This document shows positions 1 through 8,166 of a stretch of DNA of 12,826 bases, in pieces. The stretch spans positions 1 through 12,826 of the forward strand of contig CALXNI010000026.1 of NCBI GenBank assembly GCA_944389715.1, written 5' to 3'. Both the position numbers and the translations under genes were made by a program. Positions within the stretch are counted from its first letter, which is position 1. Each line of letters starts with the position of its first letter. Below the pieces are notes generated by a model. The model was not told the origin of the DNA, searched no databases, and worked only from the letters and a program-made list of their open reading frames with translations. This DNA comes from an uncultured Clostridia bacterium. Lineage in GTDB: Bacteria > Bacillota > Clostridia > TANB77 > CAG-508.

Positions 1-13
1 TGTAATTTGTTGT

Positions 14-48
14 TTAGAGATTAGAGGTTAGAGGTTGGAGATTAGAAA
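14..48 (+). repeat. Tandem heptamer array (TTAGAGR type), left copy
   Basis: Five consecutive 7-base units start at 14, 21, 28, 35 and 42: TTAGAGA, TTAGAGG, TTAGAGG, TTGGAGA and TTAGAAA. The preceding bases 1-13 resemble 8169-8181, so the shared repeat begins before the heptamers. It is non-coding and sits just upstream of the GC-rich element at 63-131. The same arrangement recurs near 8182 and 12652. Confidence 0.8.
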
Positions 49-62
49 TTAATTGCAAACGT

Positions 63-131
63 TGTAGGGGTCGCCGCCCACGGCGACCCGCATATCAATA
101 TTTAAGGGTCGCCCAGGGGTGCGCCCCTACA
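63..131 (+). repeat. BIME-like GC-rich palindromic element, left copy
   Basis: A 69-bp element bounded by inverted ends TGTAGGGG (63-70) and CCCCTACA (124-131). Its first half is TGTAG followed by a perfect hairpin, stem GGGTCGCCG / CGGCGACCC with loop CCCA (67-88). After an AT-rich spacer, the second half is an inverted unit running into CTACA. The second hairpin is damaged because this copy has GCGCCCC where the copy at 12749-12818 has GCGACCCC, a one-base loss. The layout is two GTAG-headed palindromes facing each other, as in REP/BIME elements; family membership is inferred. The high GC content contrasts strongly with the AT-rich surroundings. Confidence 0.8.
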
Positions 132-204
132 GATTTAAAATAAATTTACCCACACAAATTACAATTTGTAAAATTAATAATGTATAAATAAAGGAAAATA
201 AATA

Positions 205-1132
205 ATGAATAAACCAACAGTAATAGTAATTGCAGGGCCAACAGCATCAGGAAAATCTAAACTTGCTGTTAACCTTGCAAAAAAAATAAATGGAGAAATA
301 ATATCTGCAGATTCTATGCAAATATATAAAGACATGGATATAGGAACAGCAAAAATTTCTACTCAAGAAATGGAAGGAATAAAGCACTATATGTTAGATT
401 TTATTAGACCAGACGAAAGGTATAGTGTATCAGAATATAAAAAACAGGCAGAAAAGTGCATAGATGAAATATTAGATAAAGGTAAAACTCCAATAATATG
501 TGGGGGAACTGGATTATATATAAATTCACTTATATATGGTATAGAATTTAATAAAGAAGAAATAGATGAAGAATATAGAAATAAATTAAATCTAATAGCA
601 GAGCAGGGCGGATTAGAAAATCTATATAATAAAGCAATAGAAATAGACCCAGAAGCAATGCAAAAAATAAGTAAAAATGATAAAAAGAGGATTATCAGAG
701 TATTAGAGATTTATCATAAAACTGGTAAAACTAAAACAGAGCAAGACATTGAGTCTAGAAAAAAAGAAGTAAAATACGAATATAAAGTTTTTGCAATAAA
801 TATGGATAGAAGTATTTTATATGATAGAATAAATAAAAGAGTAGATATTATGATACAAGAGGGATTAATTGATGAAGTAAAACAAATATTAAAAAAATAT
901 AATAAATTTCCAACAGCAATGCAAGGACTTCGGATATAAAGAGGTAGTAGAATATTTAAATGGTAATGTTAATAAAGAAGAAATGATAGAAAAAATAAAA
1001 ATGGAAACCAGAAGATATGCCAAAAGACAAATAACATGGTTTAAAAAAAATAAAGAAATATATTGGCTTGAGGGACAAGAAACAATAGAAAAAAACATAG
1101 ATAAGATACTGAAGACAATGAGATCTAGATAA
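205..1132 (+). CDS. miaA: tRNA dimethylallyltransferase MiaA, read through a +1 shift at 931
   Basis: MiaA transfers a dimethylallyl group to N6 of A37 in tRNAs that read UNN codons, in the cytoplasm. Visible motifs are the P-loop GPTASGKS (residues 11-18), the DSMQIYKDMD segment (about 36-45) and GGTGLY (about 100-105). The ATG follows AAGGAA at 191-196. The frame from 205 runs to codon 242, meets CGG at 931-933 and stops at 937-939, giving a 244-residue product without the C-terminus. Skipping C931 changes the local reading to the conserved GLGYKE motif and continues for 66 codons (including RRYAKRQ and TWF) to TAA at 1130-1132. The result is 308 residues, normal for MiaA. A HlyD-like gene begins 30 nt downstream. 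The extra base is not in a homopolymer. The product is certain; whether it is made by frameshifting is not. Confidence 0.93.
931..933 (+). other. In-frame CGG at +1 frame change in miaA
   Basis: The local reading is GGA CTT CGG ATA TAA in the incoming frame and GGA CTT (C) GGA TAT AAA after skipping C931. The second reading restores the conserved Gly-Leu-Gly-Tyr-Lys-Glu of MiaA. The incoming frame would end two codons after CGG. An AAGGA sequence lies immediately upstream (923-927). The P-site codon CTT followed by C could re-pair on TTC, as the leucine tRNA does on CUU in bacterial prfB. Confidence 0.85.
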
Positions 1133-1162
1133 ATTGTAAAAACAGATCAAGGGAGGAAGCAA

Positions 1163-2407
1163 TTGACTACAAAAAAACCTAAAGATAAAATATTTAATAT
1201 TATAAAACTGATATTAATAATAATTATTATAGCTATCATTGTATATAAAGTAATAAACTTAATATTAGTTCCAACAGATATTTCCATTATAGAAAATGGG
1301 GTAATATCTTCAGAAGAAACAGCAATAGGATATGTTATAAGAGATGAAAAAATAGCTAAAGGCAATAATTATGAAAATGGAATGTACCAAATAAAAACAG
1401 AAGGAGAAAAAGTAGCAAATGGAGATCCAATATTTCGTTATTATAGCAAAAATGAAGAAACATTAAACACTAATATAGAAGAATTAAATAATAAAATACA
1501 AGAAGCAATGCAAGGAAAAACCTATTTATTTCCTACTGATATTACAGCTATAGAAAATCAAATTGAAAGTAAAATAGATGGATTAAAATCAAAAAATAAT
1601 ATACAAGAAATTTCCGAAAATAAAAAAGATATAGATACATATATAACAAAAAAGTCACAAATAGCAGGAGATTTAAGTGAGGCAGGCTCATACATTAATA
1701 GTTTAATTGAGGAAAGAGAAAAATATCAAGCAGAGTTAAAATCAAATTCAGAATATGTAAATGCACCTATGAGCGGAGTAGTTTCATATAGAGTAGATAA
1801 TCTAGAGGAGGTTTTAACACCAGATAATTTTGAGATGTTGAATAAAGAATTCTTAGAAAATTTAAATTTAAAAACTGGTCAAATAGTAACTACAAGTGAT
1901 CAAATGGGTAAAGTAATAAACAATTATGAATGCTATATTGCAACAATAGTTGATTCAAATGAAGCTAAAGAATCAGAAATTGATAAAAGAGTTACACTAA
2001 GATTATCAACACAAGATGAAATAACAGCTACTATAACGTATAAAAGCGAGCAGGAAGATGGCTCTGTTTTGCTTGTATTTAAAATAAACGATTGTGTAGA
2101 AAAATTAATAGATTATCGAAAAATATCATTTGATATAATATGGTGGAAATATGAGGGATTAAAAGTTCCAAAATCTGCTATTATTTATGATAATGGATTA
2201 AGTTATGTTGTAAGAAATAGAGCAGGCTATTATAATAAGATATTAATAAAAATTTTAAGAGAAAGTGATAATTATTGCATAGTAGATAATTACGATTATG
2301 AAGATTTAAAAAATATGGGTTACACTAATTCAGAAATTAATAATATGAGAGAAATATCTATATATGATGAAATTGTTATTAATCCAAGTTTAGAGAATAT
2401 AGAATAA
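1163..2407 (+). CDS. HlyD-like membrane-anchored adaptor protein
   Basis: A 414-residue protein with a TTG start, chosen because GGGAGG (1151-1156) lies just upstream and the reading starts there. Residues about 13-35 form one very hydrophobic isoleucine-rich helix with no cleavable signal peptide visible, so it is probably a membrane anchor with the rest outside. Residues about 90-190 are charged and helix-rich (likely coiled coil). Around residue 200 a VNAPMSGVVSYRVD stretch resembles the lipoyl/barrel-sandwich half-motif of HlyD/RND membrane-fusion proteins. The C-terminal part is beta-rich. No ABC or RND transporter is nearby; the neighbours are miaA (30 nt upstream) and sepF. A role in the cell envelope is inferred from position only. 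CGT at 1436-1438 and a CGA further on are read as ordinary arginine codons here. Confidence 0.75.
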   Translation: MTTKKPKDKIFNIIKLILIIIIIAIIVYKVINLILVPTDISIIENGVISSEETAIGYVIRDEKIAKGNNYENGMYQIKTEGEKVANGDPIFRYYSKNEETLNTNIEELNNKIQEAMQGKTYLFPTDITAIENQIESKIDGLKSKNNIQEISENKKDIDTYITKKSQIAGDLSEAGSYINSLIEEREKYQAELKSNSEYVNAPMSGVVSYRVDNLEEVLTPDNFEMLNKEFLENLNLKTGQIVTTSDQMGKVINNYECYIATIVDSNEAKESEIDKRVTLRLSTQDEITATITYKSEQEDGSVLLVFKINDCVEKLIDYRKISFDIIWWKYEGLKVPKSAIIYDNGLSYVVRNRAGYYNKILIKILRESDNYCIVDNYDYEDLKNMGYTNSEINNMREISIYDEIVINPSLENIE

Positions 2408-2463
2408 GAATATTACAGAAATATTACAGCAAAGTTAAAATTTTATTACAAACATAAAAACTA

Positions 2464-2492
2464 TTGACAATAAGCCCAAAAAGTTAGATACT
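2464..2492 (+). promoter_or_regulatory. Sigma-A-type promoter for sepF
   Basis: A consensus -35 TTGACA (2464-2469) and a -10-like GATACT (2487-2492) are separated by 17 nt. It lies in the 132-nt gap between the HlyD-like gene and sepF, about 48 nt upstream of the sepF start. It would allow sepF and divIVA to be expressed apart from miaA. Confidence 0.6.
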
Positions 2493-2539
2493 ATTACTAA
2501 GAAAAAATACGAAGGAGAAATATTAGGAGGTTATTATAA

Positions 2540-3025
2540 ATGGCAGGAGCAATTATGAATAAGGTTTGGGATTTTTTAGGTGTAGATACAGGAGCAGAAG
2601 AAGCAGCTGAGAATGAAAATGATAATGTATATGCATATAATTATGATAAAGATGTTGAGCAAGAGGAAGAACAAGAAGAAAAAAGTTTTTTTGGTAGAAA
2701 AAGCAGTAAAGTTGTAAGTATGCCACAACCACAACAAGTAAAAATGGTTATTACTCAACCAACAAGTTTCGAGCAATCTGAAGAAATATGTAATTATTTA
2801 AAAGAAAGAAAATCAATAATTGTAAACTTAGAGTATGTAAATAAAGACATTGGAAGAAGAATAATAGATTTTATTAGTGGAGCAGTACATGCTTTAGATG
2901 GACAAATTCAAAAAGTTTCAAATTCAATTTTTCTAGTAGTGCCAACAAACTATGAAGTAGCAAGCGACTTAGCTAGAGAAGAAATAAAAAGCAAACTTTC
3001 TGTTTCATGGCTAAAAAACAACTAA
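2540..3025 (+). CDS. sepF: Cell division protein SepF
   Basis: SepF links the FtsZ ring to the membrane and organises the septum in Gram-positive bacteria. The 161-residue protein has the expected three parts: an N-terminal amphipathic membrane-binding helix (about residues 1-14, MAGAIMNKVWDFLG), a very acidic variable linker (about 18-50, rich in E, N and D), and the C-terminal SepF dimer domain (about 65-155, including the glycine-rich SGAVHALDG segment and a final beta strand ending VVPTNYEV). The ATG follows TAGGAGG (2524-2530) at good spacing. It is the first gene behind the promoter at 2464-2492 and is followed by a hairpin and then divIVA, a common sepF-divIVA pairing in Firmicutes. 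Confidence 0.94.
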   Translation: MAGAIMNKVWDFLGVDTGAEEAAENENDNVYAYNYDKDVEQEEEQEEKSFFGRKSSKVVSMPQPQQVKMVITQPTSFEQSEEICNYLKERKSIIVNLEYVNKDIGRRIIDFISGAVHALDGQIQKVSNSIFLVVPTNYEVASDLAREEIKSKLSVSWLKNN

Positions 3026-3040
3026 TTAATTTAAATATTT

Positions 3041-3064
3041 AGGGCATACATGTATGCCCTTTTG
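3041..3064 (+). terminator. Hairpin terminator or attenuator between sepF and divIVA
   Basis: Positions 3041-3060 form a perfect 20-nt palindrome (AGGGCATACA and its complement), immediately followed by TTTT. It begins 16 nt after the sepF stop. The T-run is short and no promoter is obvious before divIVA, so it may reduce rather than abolish read-through into divIVA. Confidence 0.65.
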
Positions 3065-3082
3065 TAATAAGGAGGAGAAAAA

Positions 3083-3532
3083 ATGATTACACCACTAGAT
3101 ATAGAAAATAAAAGATTTGCAAAACAAAAAATAGGTGGATATAGTGTAAACGAAGTAGATGACTTTTTAGATGATCTAACATTAGAATATGGAAAATTAT
3201 ATAAAGAAAATGCAGAGTTAAAATCACAAAGAGAAGAACTAGATACTAATGTAGGAAAATATAAAAATATAGAAAGTACTCTGCAAAATACTTTAGTTAT
3301 GGCACAAAAAACTGCAGATGAAATTACAGCAGTTGCAAAACAACAAGCAGAACAAATTGTAAAAGATGCTGAATATCAAGCAAAAACTTCTGTAGATGAA
3401 CTAAACGCACAAATACTTACAAAACAAAAAGAATTGGAAGATTTAAAAAAACAATTTGATGTATATAAAGCAAAAATGGAATCTTTATTAATATCTCAAT
3501 TAGAATTATTAAAAGATATAAAAGAAGATTAA
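3083..3532 (+). CDS. divIVA: DivIVA-domain cell-pole/septum protein
   Basis: DivIVA proteins bind curved membrane at poles and septa and recruit division or wall-synthesis factors. The 149-residue product starts with the typical DivIVA N-terminal domain: MITPLDIENKRFAKQ, then GGYSVNEVDDFLDDL (about residues 17-33). From about residue 28 to 140 it is rich in E, K, Q, L and A in a heptad-like pattern, predicting a long coiled coil with a break near the middle. The ATG follows a strong GGAGGA (3071-3076). It lies downstream of sepF and is closed by a terminator at 3551-3590. Members of this family with short tails are sometimes called GpsB; the length here fits DivIVA better. Confidence 0.9.
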   Translation: MITPLDIENKRFAKQKIGGYSVNEVDDFLDDLTLEYGKLYKENAELKSQREELDTNVGKYKNIESTLQNTLVMAQKTADEITAVAKQQAEQIVKDAEYQAKTSVDELNAQILTKQKELEDLKKQFDVYKAKMESLLISQLELLKDIKED

Positions 3533-3550
3533 ATTTAAATAAAAAATGTA

Positions 3551-3590
3551 AAATATTACTGATTTAAAATTCAGTAATATTTTTTATTTT
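3551..3590 (+). terminator. Intrinsic terminator after divIVA
   Basis: A 12-bp perfect stem, AAATATTACTGA (3551-3562) with TCAGTAATATTT (3571-3582), closes an 8-nt loop and runs directly into a T-rich tail (3579-3590). It is AT-rich but long, and lies 18 nt after the divIVA stop. It separates the sepF-divIVA unit from the next operon. Confidence 0.8.
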
Positions 3591-3644
3591 GGTTTGAACA
3601 TTAACGAACAATAACCTAGTTTTAACAAATTTAGATGTAAAACA

Positions 3645-3673
3645 TTGTAAAAATTTAGATAAAATGCTATAAT
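3645..3673 (+). promoter_or_regulatory. Promoter of the glycosyltransferase-pth-rng-rimO operon
   Basis: TTGTAA (3645-3650) and a perfect TATAAT (3668-3673) are 17 nt apart. The -10 carries an extended TGC (3665-3667), giving a strong sigma-A-type promoter. It lies 50 nt upstream of the glycosyltransferase start, just after the divIVA terminator, and no other clear promoter appears before 8166. Confidence 0.75.
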
Positions 3674-3722
3674 AAAACAGTAATTTACTTTAATTATATT
3701 ATTTAAGGAGATAGATATAGAT

Positions 3723-4571
3723 ATGAAAGTGCCAAAATTTAGTGTGATTATTAGTGCATATAATTTAGAAAATTATATTGAAAGATCAATAAATAGTGTA
3801 TTAAATCAAGACTTTAAAGATTATGAGTTAATAGTAGTAAATGACTGTTCAACAGATAATACATTAGAAAAAATTATGAAATATGAAAACAAAGTAAAAA
3901 TAATAAATAATAAAAAAAATATGGGATTAGGAGCAGTTAGAAATATAGGAATAAGTAAGGCAAAAGGTGAGTATATATTGCATTTAGATGGTGACGATAC
4001 AATGTACAATAAAACTGTATTAACTAGAATTAACAAATTAATAGGAAATGAAGAATTTGATATTGTTTTCTTTGGATTTCAAGATGTTGGAGGTCCAGGA
4101 AAGTTAAGAATATCCACAAAACAAAATTCTACTAAAGAAGCAAGGATAGCTTGTGATTCAACATTTTCTGTACCTAGTAAATGTTGGAATAGAAAATTTT
4201 TGAAAGCAAATAATATAAAATTTGAAGAAGGTATTTATTATGAAGATATGGTATATTCAATAAAAGCAGTTATTCTAGCAAAAAAATTAGGTTATGGGGA
4301 TTTTCCTATTTTTAAATATTATAGAAATAGAAAAGGAAGTATAATGACTACACCTAATATAAAAAGATGTTCTGATATGTATAGAGTAGTAGCTAATTTA
4401 TTAGATTTATATGATATAACACCAGACAATTTCAAACCATATTTATTAAGTTTTATAAAAAATGAAACAAATAGTTTATTACCAAAAGTAAAAATAATTA
4501 TAGAAGCAATAGAAAAAGGAGAACAAACTCTAGCATTACCAAAACGAGAATATAAATTTGAAAAACTATAA
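3723..4571 (+). CDS. Family 2 glycosyltransferase
   Basis: A 282-residue GT-A-fold glycosyltransferase that would transfer sugar from a nucleotide-sugar donor; the acceptor is unknown. The N-terminus shows the GT2 signature FSVIISAYNLENYIERSI (about residues 6-23), the donor-binding VVNDCSTDNT (38-47), the metal-binding DGDD (89-92) and an acidic pair in YYEDM (174-175) that is a candidate catalytic base. No membrane segment is evident, so it is probably cytoplasmic. The ATG is preceded by AAGGAG (3705-3710) at a rather long 12-nt spacing. It is first in the operon, 9 nt before pth. The tail after about residue 230 is helical and unassigned. A role in envelope or exopolysaccharide synthesis is only a guess. 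Confidence 0.85.
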   Translation: MKVPKFSVIISAYNLENYIERSINSVLNQDFKDYELIVVNDCSTDNTLEKIMKYENKVKIINNKKNMGLGAVRNIGISKAKGEYILHLDGDDTMYNKTVLTRINKLIGNEEFDIVFFGFQDVGGPGKLRISTKQNSTKEARIACDSTFSVPSKCWNRKFLKANNIKFEEGIYYEDMVYSIKAVILAKKLGYGDFPIFKYYRNRKGSIMTTPNIKRCSDMYRVVANLLDLYDITPDNFKPYLLSFIKNETNSLLPKVKIIIEAIEKGEQTLALPKREYKFEKL

Positions 4572-4580
4572 GAGGTAAAT

Positions 4581-5138
4581 ATGTATTTAATAGTAGGACT
4601 AGGAAATCCTGAGCCAGAATATTCAAATACAAGGCACAATATGGGATTTGATGTAATAAATAAAATATCTGAGTCAAGTAATATTAAAGTATCAAAATCT
4701 AAATTTGATGCTTTATATGGAATGGGTGAAATAAACAATAAAAAAGTAATTTTACTAAAACCACAAACATATATGAACTTAAGTGGTGAGAGTATAATAA
4801 AATTTAAAAAATTTTATAAAATATCTAATAAAAATATAATAGTAATATATGATGATATAGATTTAAAAATAGGTGACATAAGATTAAAACCAAAAGGTAG
4901 TAGTGGAACACATAATGGAATGAGATCTGTAATAGAAAATTTAAAAACAGAAGATTTTATTAGAGTAAGAGTAGGAATAGGAACCCCTAAGCACAAAGAA
5001 GATATTATAAATTATGTAATAGGAGCCATTCCAAAAAGGGAAAAAGAAGTATTAGAACAATCAACAAAAAAAGCGGCACAAAGTGTAATAGAGATTTTGG
5101 AAAATGGAATTGATGTTGCAATGAATAAGTTTAATTAA
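4581..5138 (+). CDS. pth: Peptidyl-tRNA hydrolase
   Basis: Pth hydrolyses the ester bond of peptidyl-tRNAs that drop off the ribosome, recycling tRNA. The 185-residue length is normal. Conserved residues are visible: the N-terminal LIVGLGNPEPEYSNTRHNMGF with catalytic His19, Asn66 in TYMN, Asp91 in YDDIDL and Asn112 in HNG, matching His20, Asn68, Asp93 and Asn114 of the E. coli enzyme. The ATG follows AGAGG (4571-4575), 9 nt after the glycosyltransferase stop, and rng starts 11 nt after its stop, so the three are co-transcribed. Peptidyl-tRNA drop-off is relevant to the CGG anomaly in this window, because stalling at a poorly read codon produces its substrate; that link is inference. Confidence 0.96.
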   Translation: MYLIVGLGNPEPEYSNTRHNMGFDVINKISESSNIKVSKSKFDALYGMGEINNKKVILLKPQTYMNLSGESIIKFKKFYKISNKNIIVIYDDIDLKIGDIRLKPKGSSGTHNGMRSVIENLKTEDFIRVRVGIGTPKHKEDIINYVIGAIPKREKEVLEQSTKKAAQSVIEILENGIDVAMNKFN

Positions 5139-5149
5139 AGGAGACAAAA

Positions 5150-6349
5150 ATGTTAGAGCTTATAATAAATAAAGAAACAAGCAAAAAAAGTATAATGTTA
5201 GTTGAAAATGGAATATTAGTAGAAAAACATGAAGAACATGAAAATCATCAAAGATTAGAAGGAAATATATATTGTGGAAAAGTGCAAAACGTATTGCAAG
5301 GTATGCAATCTGCTTTTATAGATATAGGAGATAAAAGAAATACATTTATAAGATTAAAGGATTTACTACCAAAAGAGGATGAAACTAAAACAAACATAGA
5401 AGATAAAATTAATAATACTAATATAAAAGATATAATAAAACCTGATATGAAAATATTAGTACAAGTAAAAAGAGATGGTACAGAAAGTAAGGGAGCTAGA
5501 GTTTCTACACATATAAATTTACCAGGAAGATTTGTTGTATTTATGCCAAATACCAATTTTATTACTGTATCACAAAAAATAGAAAAAGAAGCAGAAAGAA
5601 ATAGGTTAATAAATATTGTTAAAACTATTTTGCCAAAAGATACAGGAGCAATTGTAAGAACCTCAGGCAATGGAATAGAAGAAACTGTATTAAAACAGGA
5701 TTTAGAAAATTTAATAAAAAAATGGAAAAAGATTAAAAAGGATTATAATGATCATAAGTTAAATGGACCAAAACTTATTTATGACAATAAAGCATTACTT
5801 AGGCGTACTTTAATAGATGTAGTGGATCAAAATTTAAATAAAGCTATAGTCAACGATAAAAAAACATATAAAGATGTAGAAGATATATTAAAAAGTATGA
5901 ATATGAATGATAGCATAAAACTAGAATTAAGAGAAAATGAAGATTTATTAGAAATGTATTCATTAAAAAGCCAATTAGAAAAAATAGATAATAGAAAAAT
6001 ATGGCTTAAATGCGGAGGATTTATTACAATTGATAGAACAGAAGCTCTAACTGCAATTGATGTAAATACAGGAAAATTTGTAGGAAATAAAAATTTAGAA
6101 AATACAGTGTTTAAGGTAAATAAAGAGGCTACTGTAGAAATAGCAAAACAATTAAGATTAAGAGATATTGGTGGAATAATAATAGTTGACTATATTGATA
6201 TGCATCAAGAAAAAAACAAGAAAGAAATTATAGATTTATTATCAGAGAGCTTAAAAAAAGATAGAACAAAATCACAAATACTTGGGTTTACGAAGTTAAA
6301 TCTATTAGAAATGACAAGAAAAAACATGTGCAACAATGATGATTATTAA
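5150..6349 (+). CDS. rng: RNase E/G family endoribonuclease lacking the usual C-terminal tail
   Basis: RNase G cuts single-stranded RNA and matures rRNA ends and mRNAs. Visible are the S1 RNA-binding region (about residues 36-120, GNIYCGKVQNVLQGMQSAFIDIG), the GRFVVFMP segment (126-133), the 5'-sensor/RNase H-like part with GAIVRTSGNG (167-176), and the catalytic DNase I-like domain with Asp304 in TAIDVNTG and Asp347 in IIVDYIDM. It ends at residue 399, seven residues after EMTRK, with MCNNDDY, and lacks the zinc-link CPxCxG and the roughly 80 residues present in E. coli RNase G. No CGG or other frame break explains this and no continuation exists in other frames, so the short form looks natural. 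GGAG (5140-5143) precedes the ATG. It is mid-operon. Confidence 0.88.
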   Translation: MLELIINKETSKKSIMLVENGILVEKHEEHENHQRLEGNIYCGKVQNVLQGMQSAFIDIGDKRNTFIRLKDLLPKEDETKTNIEDKINNTNIKDIIKPDMKILVQVKRDGTESKGARVSTHINLPGRFVVFMPNTNFITVSQKIEKEAERNRLINIVKTILPKDTGAIVRTSGNGIEETVLKQDLENLIKKWKKIKKDYNDHKLNGPKLIYDNKALLRRTLIDVVDQNLNKAIVNDKKTYKDVEDILKSMNMNDSIKLELRENEDLLEMYSLKSQLEKIDNRKIWLKCGGFITIDRTEALTAIDVNTGKFVGNKNLENTVFKVNKEATVEIAKQLRLRDIGGIIIVDYIDMHQEKNKKEIIDLLSESLKKDRTKSQILGFTKLNLLEMTRKNMCNNDDY

Positions 6350-6392
6350 AATGTTGAGCAAATTACAATTCAAATAATAAATGAGGTAAAAA

Positions 6393-7709
6393 ATGAAAGT
6401 AGGATTTATATCACTAGGATGTTCAAAAAACTTAATAGATACAGAAATGACAATAGGGTTATTTAAAAATAATAATTTTGAAATAGTAAATGATGTAGAA
6501 AAGGCAGAAATAATTATAATTAATACCTGTGGTTTTATAGAATCTGCAAAGCAGGAAGCAATTAATACAATATTAGAAATGGCAGAATATAAAGAAAAAG
6601 GACTTTGTAAATATCTAATAGTTATGGGATGCCTAGTACAAAGATATAAAAGAGAATTAGAAAACGCAATACCTGAAGTTGATTTGTTTATTTCAATAGA
6701 TGAATATAATGAGATGTGGAATAAAATATTAAATCTACTTAATAAAAATAATTTTACAAGCGAATGCGAAAAGTTAGAATACATGAATAGAATAATAACA
6801 ACTGGAAATACAACTGCATATTTAAAAATAGCAGAAGGATGTAGTAACAGATGTACATATTGTGCAATACCATATATTAGAGGAGCATATGTAAGTAGAT
6901 CAATTGAAGATATATTAGAAGAGGCAAATATGCTTGCAAAAAATGGAATAAAAGAACTAATAGTAATTGCACAAGATACAACAAGGTATGGAGAAGACTT
7001 ATATGGTAAATCTAAATTAAGTGAATTACTAAATAAATTATGCAAGATAGATGGATTTGAATGGATAAGATTTTTATATGCTTATCCAGAAGCTATAACT
7101 GATGAGCTTATAGAAACTGTAAAAAATAATGAAAAAATATGTAACTATTTTGATATACCAATTCAACATATATCAGATACTATTTTAAAAAGAATGAACA
7201 GACGAACAACAGGAAAGCAAATAGAAAATTTAATTGCAAAAATAAAAAAAGAAATACCAGATGTAGTTTTAAGAACTTCACTTATAGTTGGATTTCCTGG
7301 TGAGACCGAGGAAGATTTTAATAAATTATACGATTTCGTAAAAAAAGGGTATTTTAATAAATTGGGAGTATTTATGTATTCAAAAGAAGATGGTACACCT
7401 GCAGCTAAATTAAAGGATCAAATACATCACAATACTAAAAAGAAAAGATATAACGAAATAATGAAAATAGCAAAAGAAGTTTCTAAAGAAAATTTGAAAT
7501 CTTTTATAGGAAGGAAATACAAAGTTTTAATAGAAAACAATACATTTGACAATAAATTTTATATAGGAAGAACATATATGGATATACCAGATACAGATGG
7601 AGTTATAATAATAAAAAATACTAAAGACAATATGTTAGGAAAATTTATAGAATGTGAAGTAACTGATGTAAAGAATTATGATTTAATCGGAGAGATATAT
7701 AATGGGTAA
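6393..7709 (+). CDS. rimO: Ribosomal protein S12 methylthiotransferase RimO
   Basis: RimO is a radical-SAM enzyme that methylthiolates the conserved aspartate of ribosomal protein S12 near the decoding centre. The 438-residue protein has the N-terminal MTTase domain with cluster ligands Cys10 (SLGCSKNLIDTE, typical of RimO rather than MiaB), Cys46 and Cys80. The radical-SAM CxxxCxxC is at Cys150, Cys154 and Cys157 (AEGCSNRCTYCAIPYIRG). A conserved VGFPGETEEDF segment follows, and a C-terminal TRAM-like part begins near residue 375. The ATG follows GAGG (6383-6386), 43 nt after rng. The next gene starts inside its last codons. Its frame is intact; the CGG trinucleotide at 7688-7690 is out of frame (ATC GGA). 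Confidence 0.94.
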   Translation: MKVGFISLGCSKNLIDTEMTIGLFKNNNFEIVNDVEKAEIIIINTCGFIESAKQEAINTILEMAEYKEKGLCKYLIVMGCLVQRYKRELENAIPEVDLFISIDEYNEMWNKILNLLNKNNFTSECEKLEYMNRIITTGNTTAYLKIAEGCSNRCTYCAIPYIRGAYVSRSIEDILEEANMLAKNGIKELIVIAQDTTRYGEDLYGKSKLSELLNKLCKIDGFEWIRFLYAYPEAITDELIETVKNNEKICNYFDIPIQHISDTILKRMNRRTTGKQIENLIAKIKKEIPDVVLRTSLIVGFPGETEEDFNKLYDFVKKGYFNKLGVFMYSKEDGTPAAKLKDQIHHNTKKKRYNEIMKIAKEVSKENLKSFIGRKYKVLIENNTFDNKFYIGRTYMDIPDTDGVIIIKNTKDNMLGKFIECEVTDVKNYDLIGEIYNG

Positions 7710-8166
7710 TTTAAAAGAAAGTATAAAATTACCTTCTGAAGAAGAAAAAAAACTTATATTCATGGATATAATATTTAACCTTTTAAATTCAAGCAACATC
7801 TTATTTCCTAATGATTTAATTGAAAAAATGCCACAAATAAGAGAAAAACTTTCAGAAGATGAATTTAATGTAGTATATAGTTTAGCTTTAGAAATAAAAA
7901 AATCTATTTCAGGTTCGAAAAAAAATGATAGACTATTAGAATTTTTAAATATAAGCGAATATTGCAAAAACGATAATGGAAACTTAATGAGATTTATAAA
8001 AGCAGCTATTGAGAATATTCAGCAAGAAAGAAAATTTTTCCCAAATAGAAAATGGGAGCTTCAGGTAGGAAAAATTTTCGATAGAATGAATGGAAAAGAT
8101 CCATATGGTGAGGAAATGAAATACAATGAAAACAGGACAAAAAACATACATATAGTAGAACAATAA
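7702..8166 (+). CDS. Uncharacterised 154-residue protein coupled to rimO
   Basis: I do not recognise this family. The ATG overlaps the end of rimO by 8 nt, and GGAGAG (7689-7694) inside rimO serves as its ribosome binding site, so translation is probably coupled. The protein is charged and soluble, with no membrane segment or signal peptide. Residues about 14-75 look helical (IFMDIIFNLLNS, DEFNVVYSLALEIKKSI). The C-terminal third is basic and aromatic (ENIQQERKFFPNRKWELQVGK). It has no cysteine cluster or catalytic motif that I can name. Codon use matches its neighbours, so recent transfer is unlikely. Its place at the end of a pth-rng-rimO operon suggests a translation or RNA-related role, which is inference only. 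Confidence 0.75.
   Translation: MGNLKESIKLPSEEEKKLIFMDIIFNLLNSSNILFPNDLIEKMPQIREKLSEDEFNVVYSLALEIKKSISGSKKNDRLLEFLNISEYCKNDNGNLMRFIKAAIENIQQERKFFPNRKWELQVGKIFDRMNGKDPYGEEMKYNENRTKNIHIVEQ

Noticed and set aside
159..188. Promoter for miaA (TTACAA with TATAAA)
   Set aside because: The -35 match is poor, and the predicted transcript start would fall within the ribosome binding site. I cannot support a promoter here.
6300..6392. Frameshift at the end of rng
   Set aside because: No other frame continues an RNase E/G C-terminus and there is only a 43-nt gap before rimO; a natural short form fits better.
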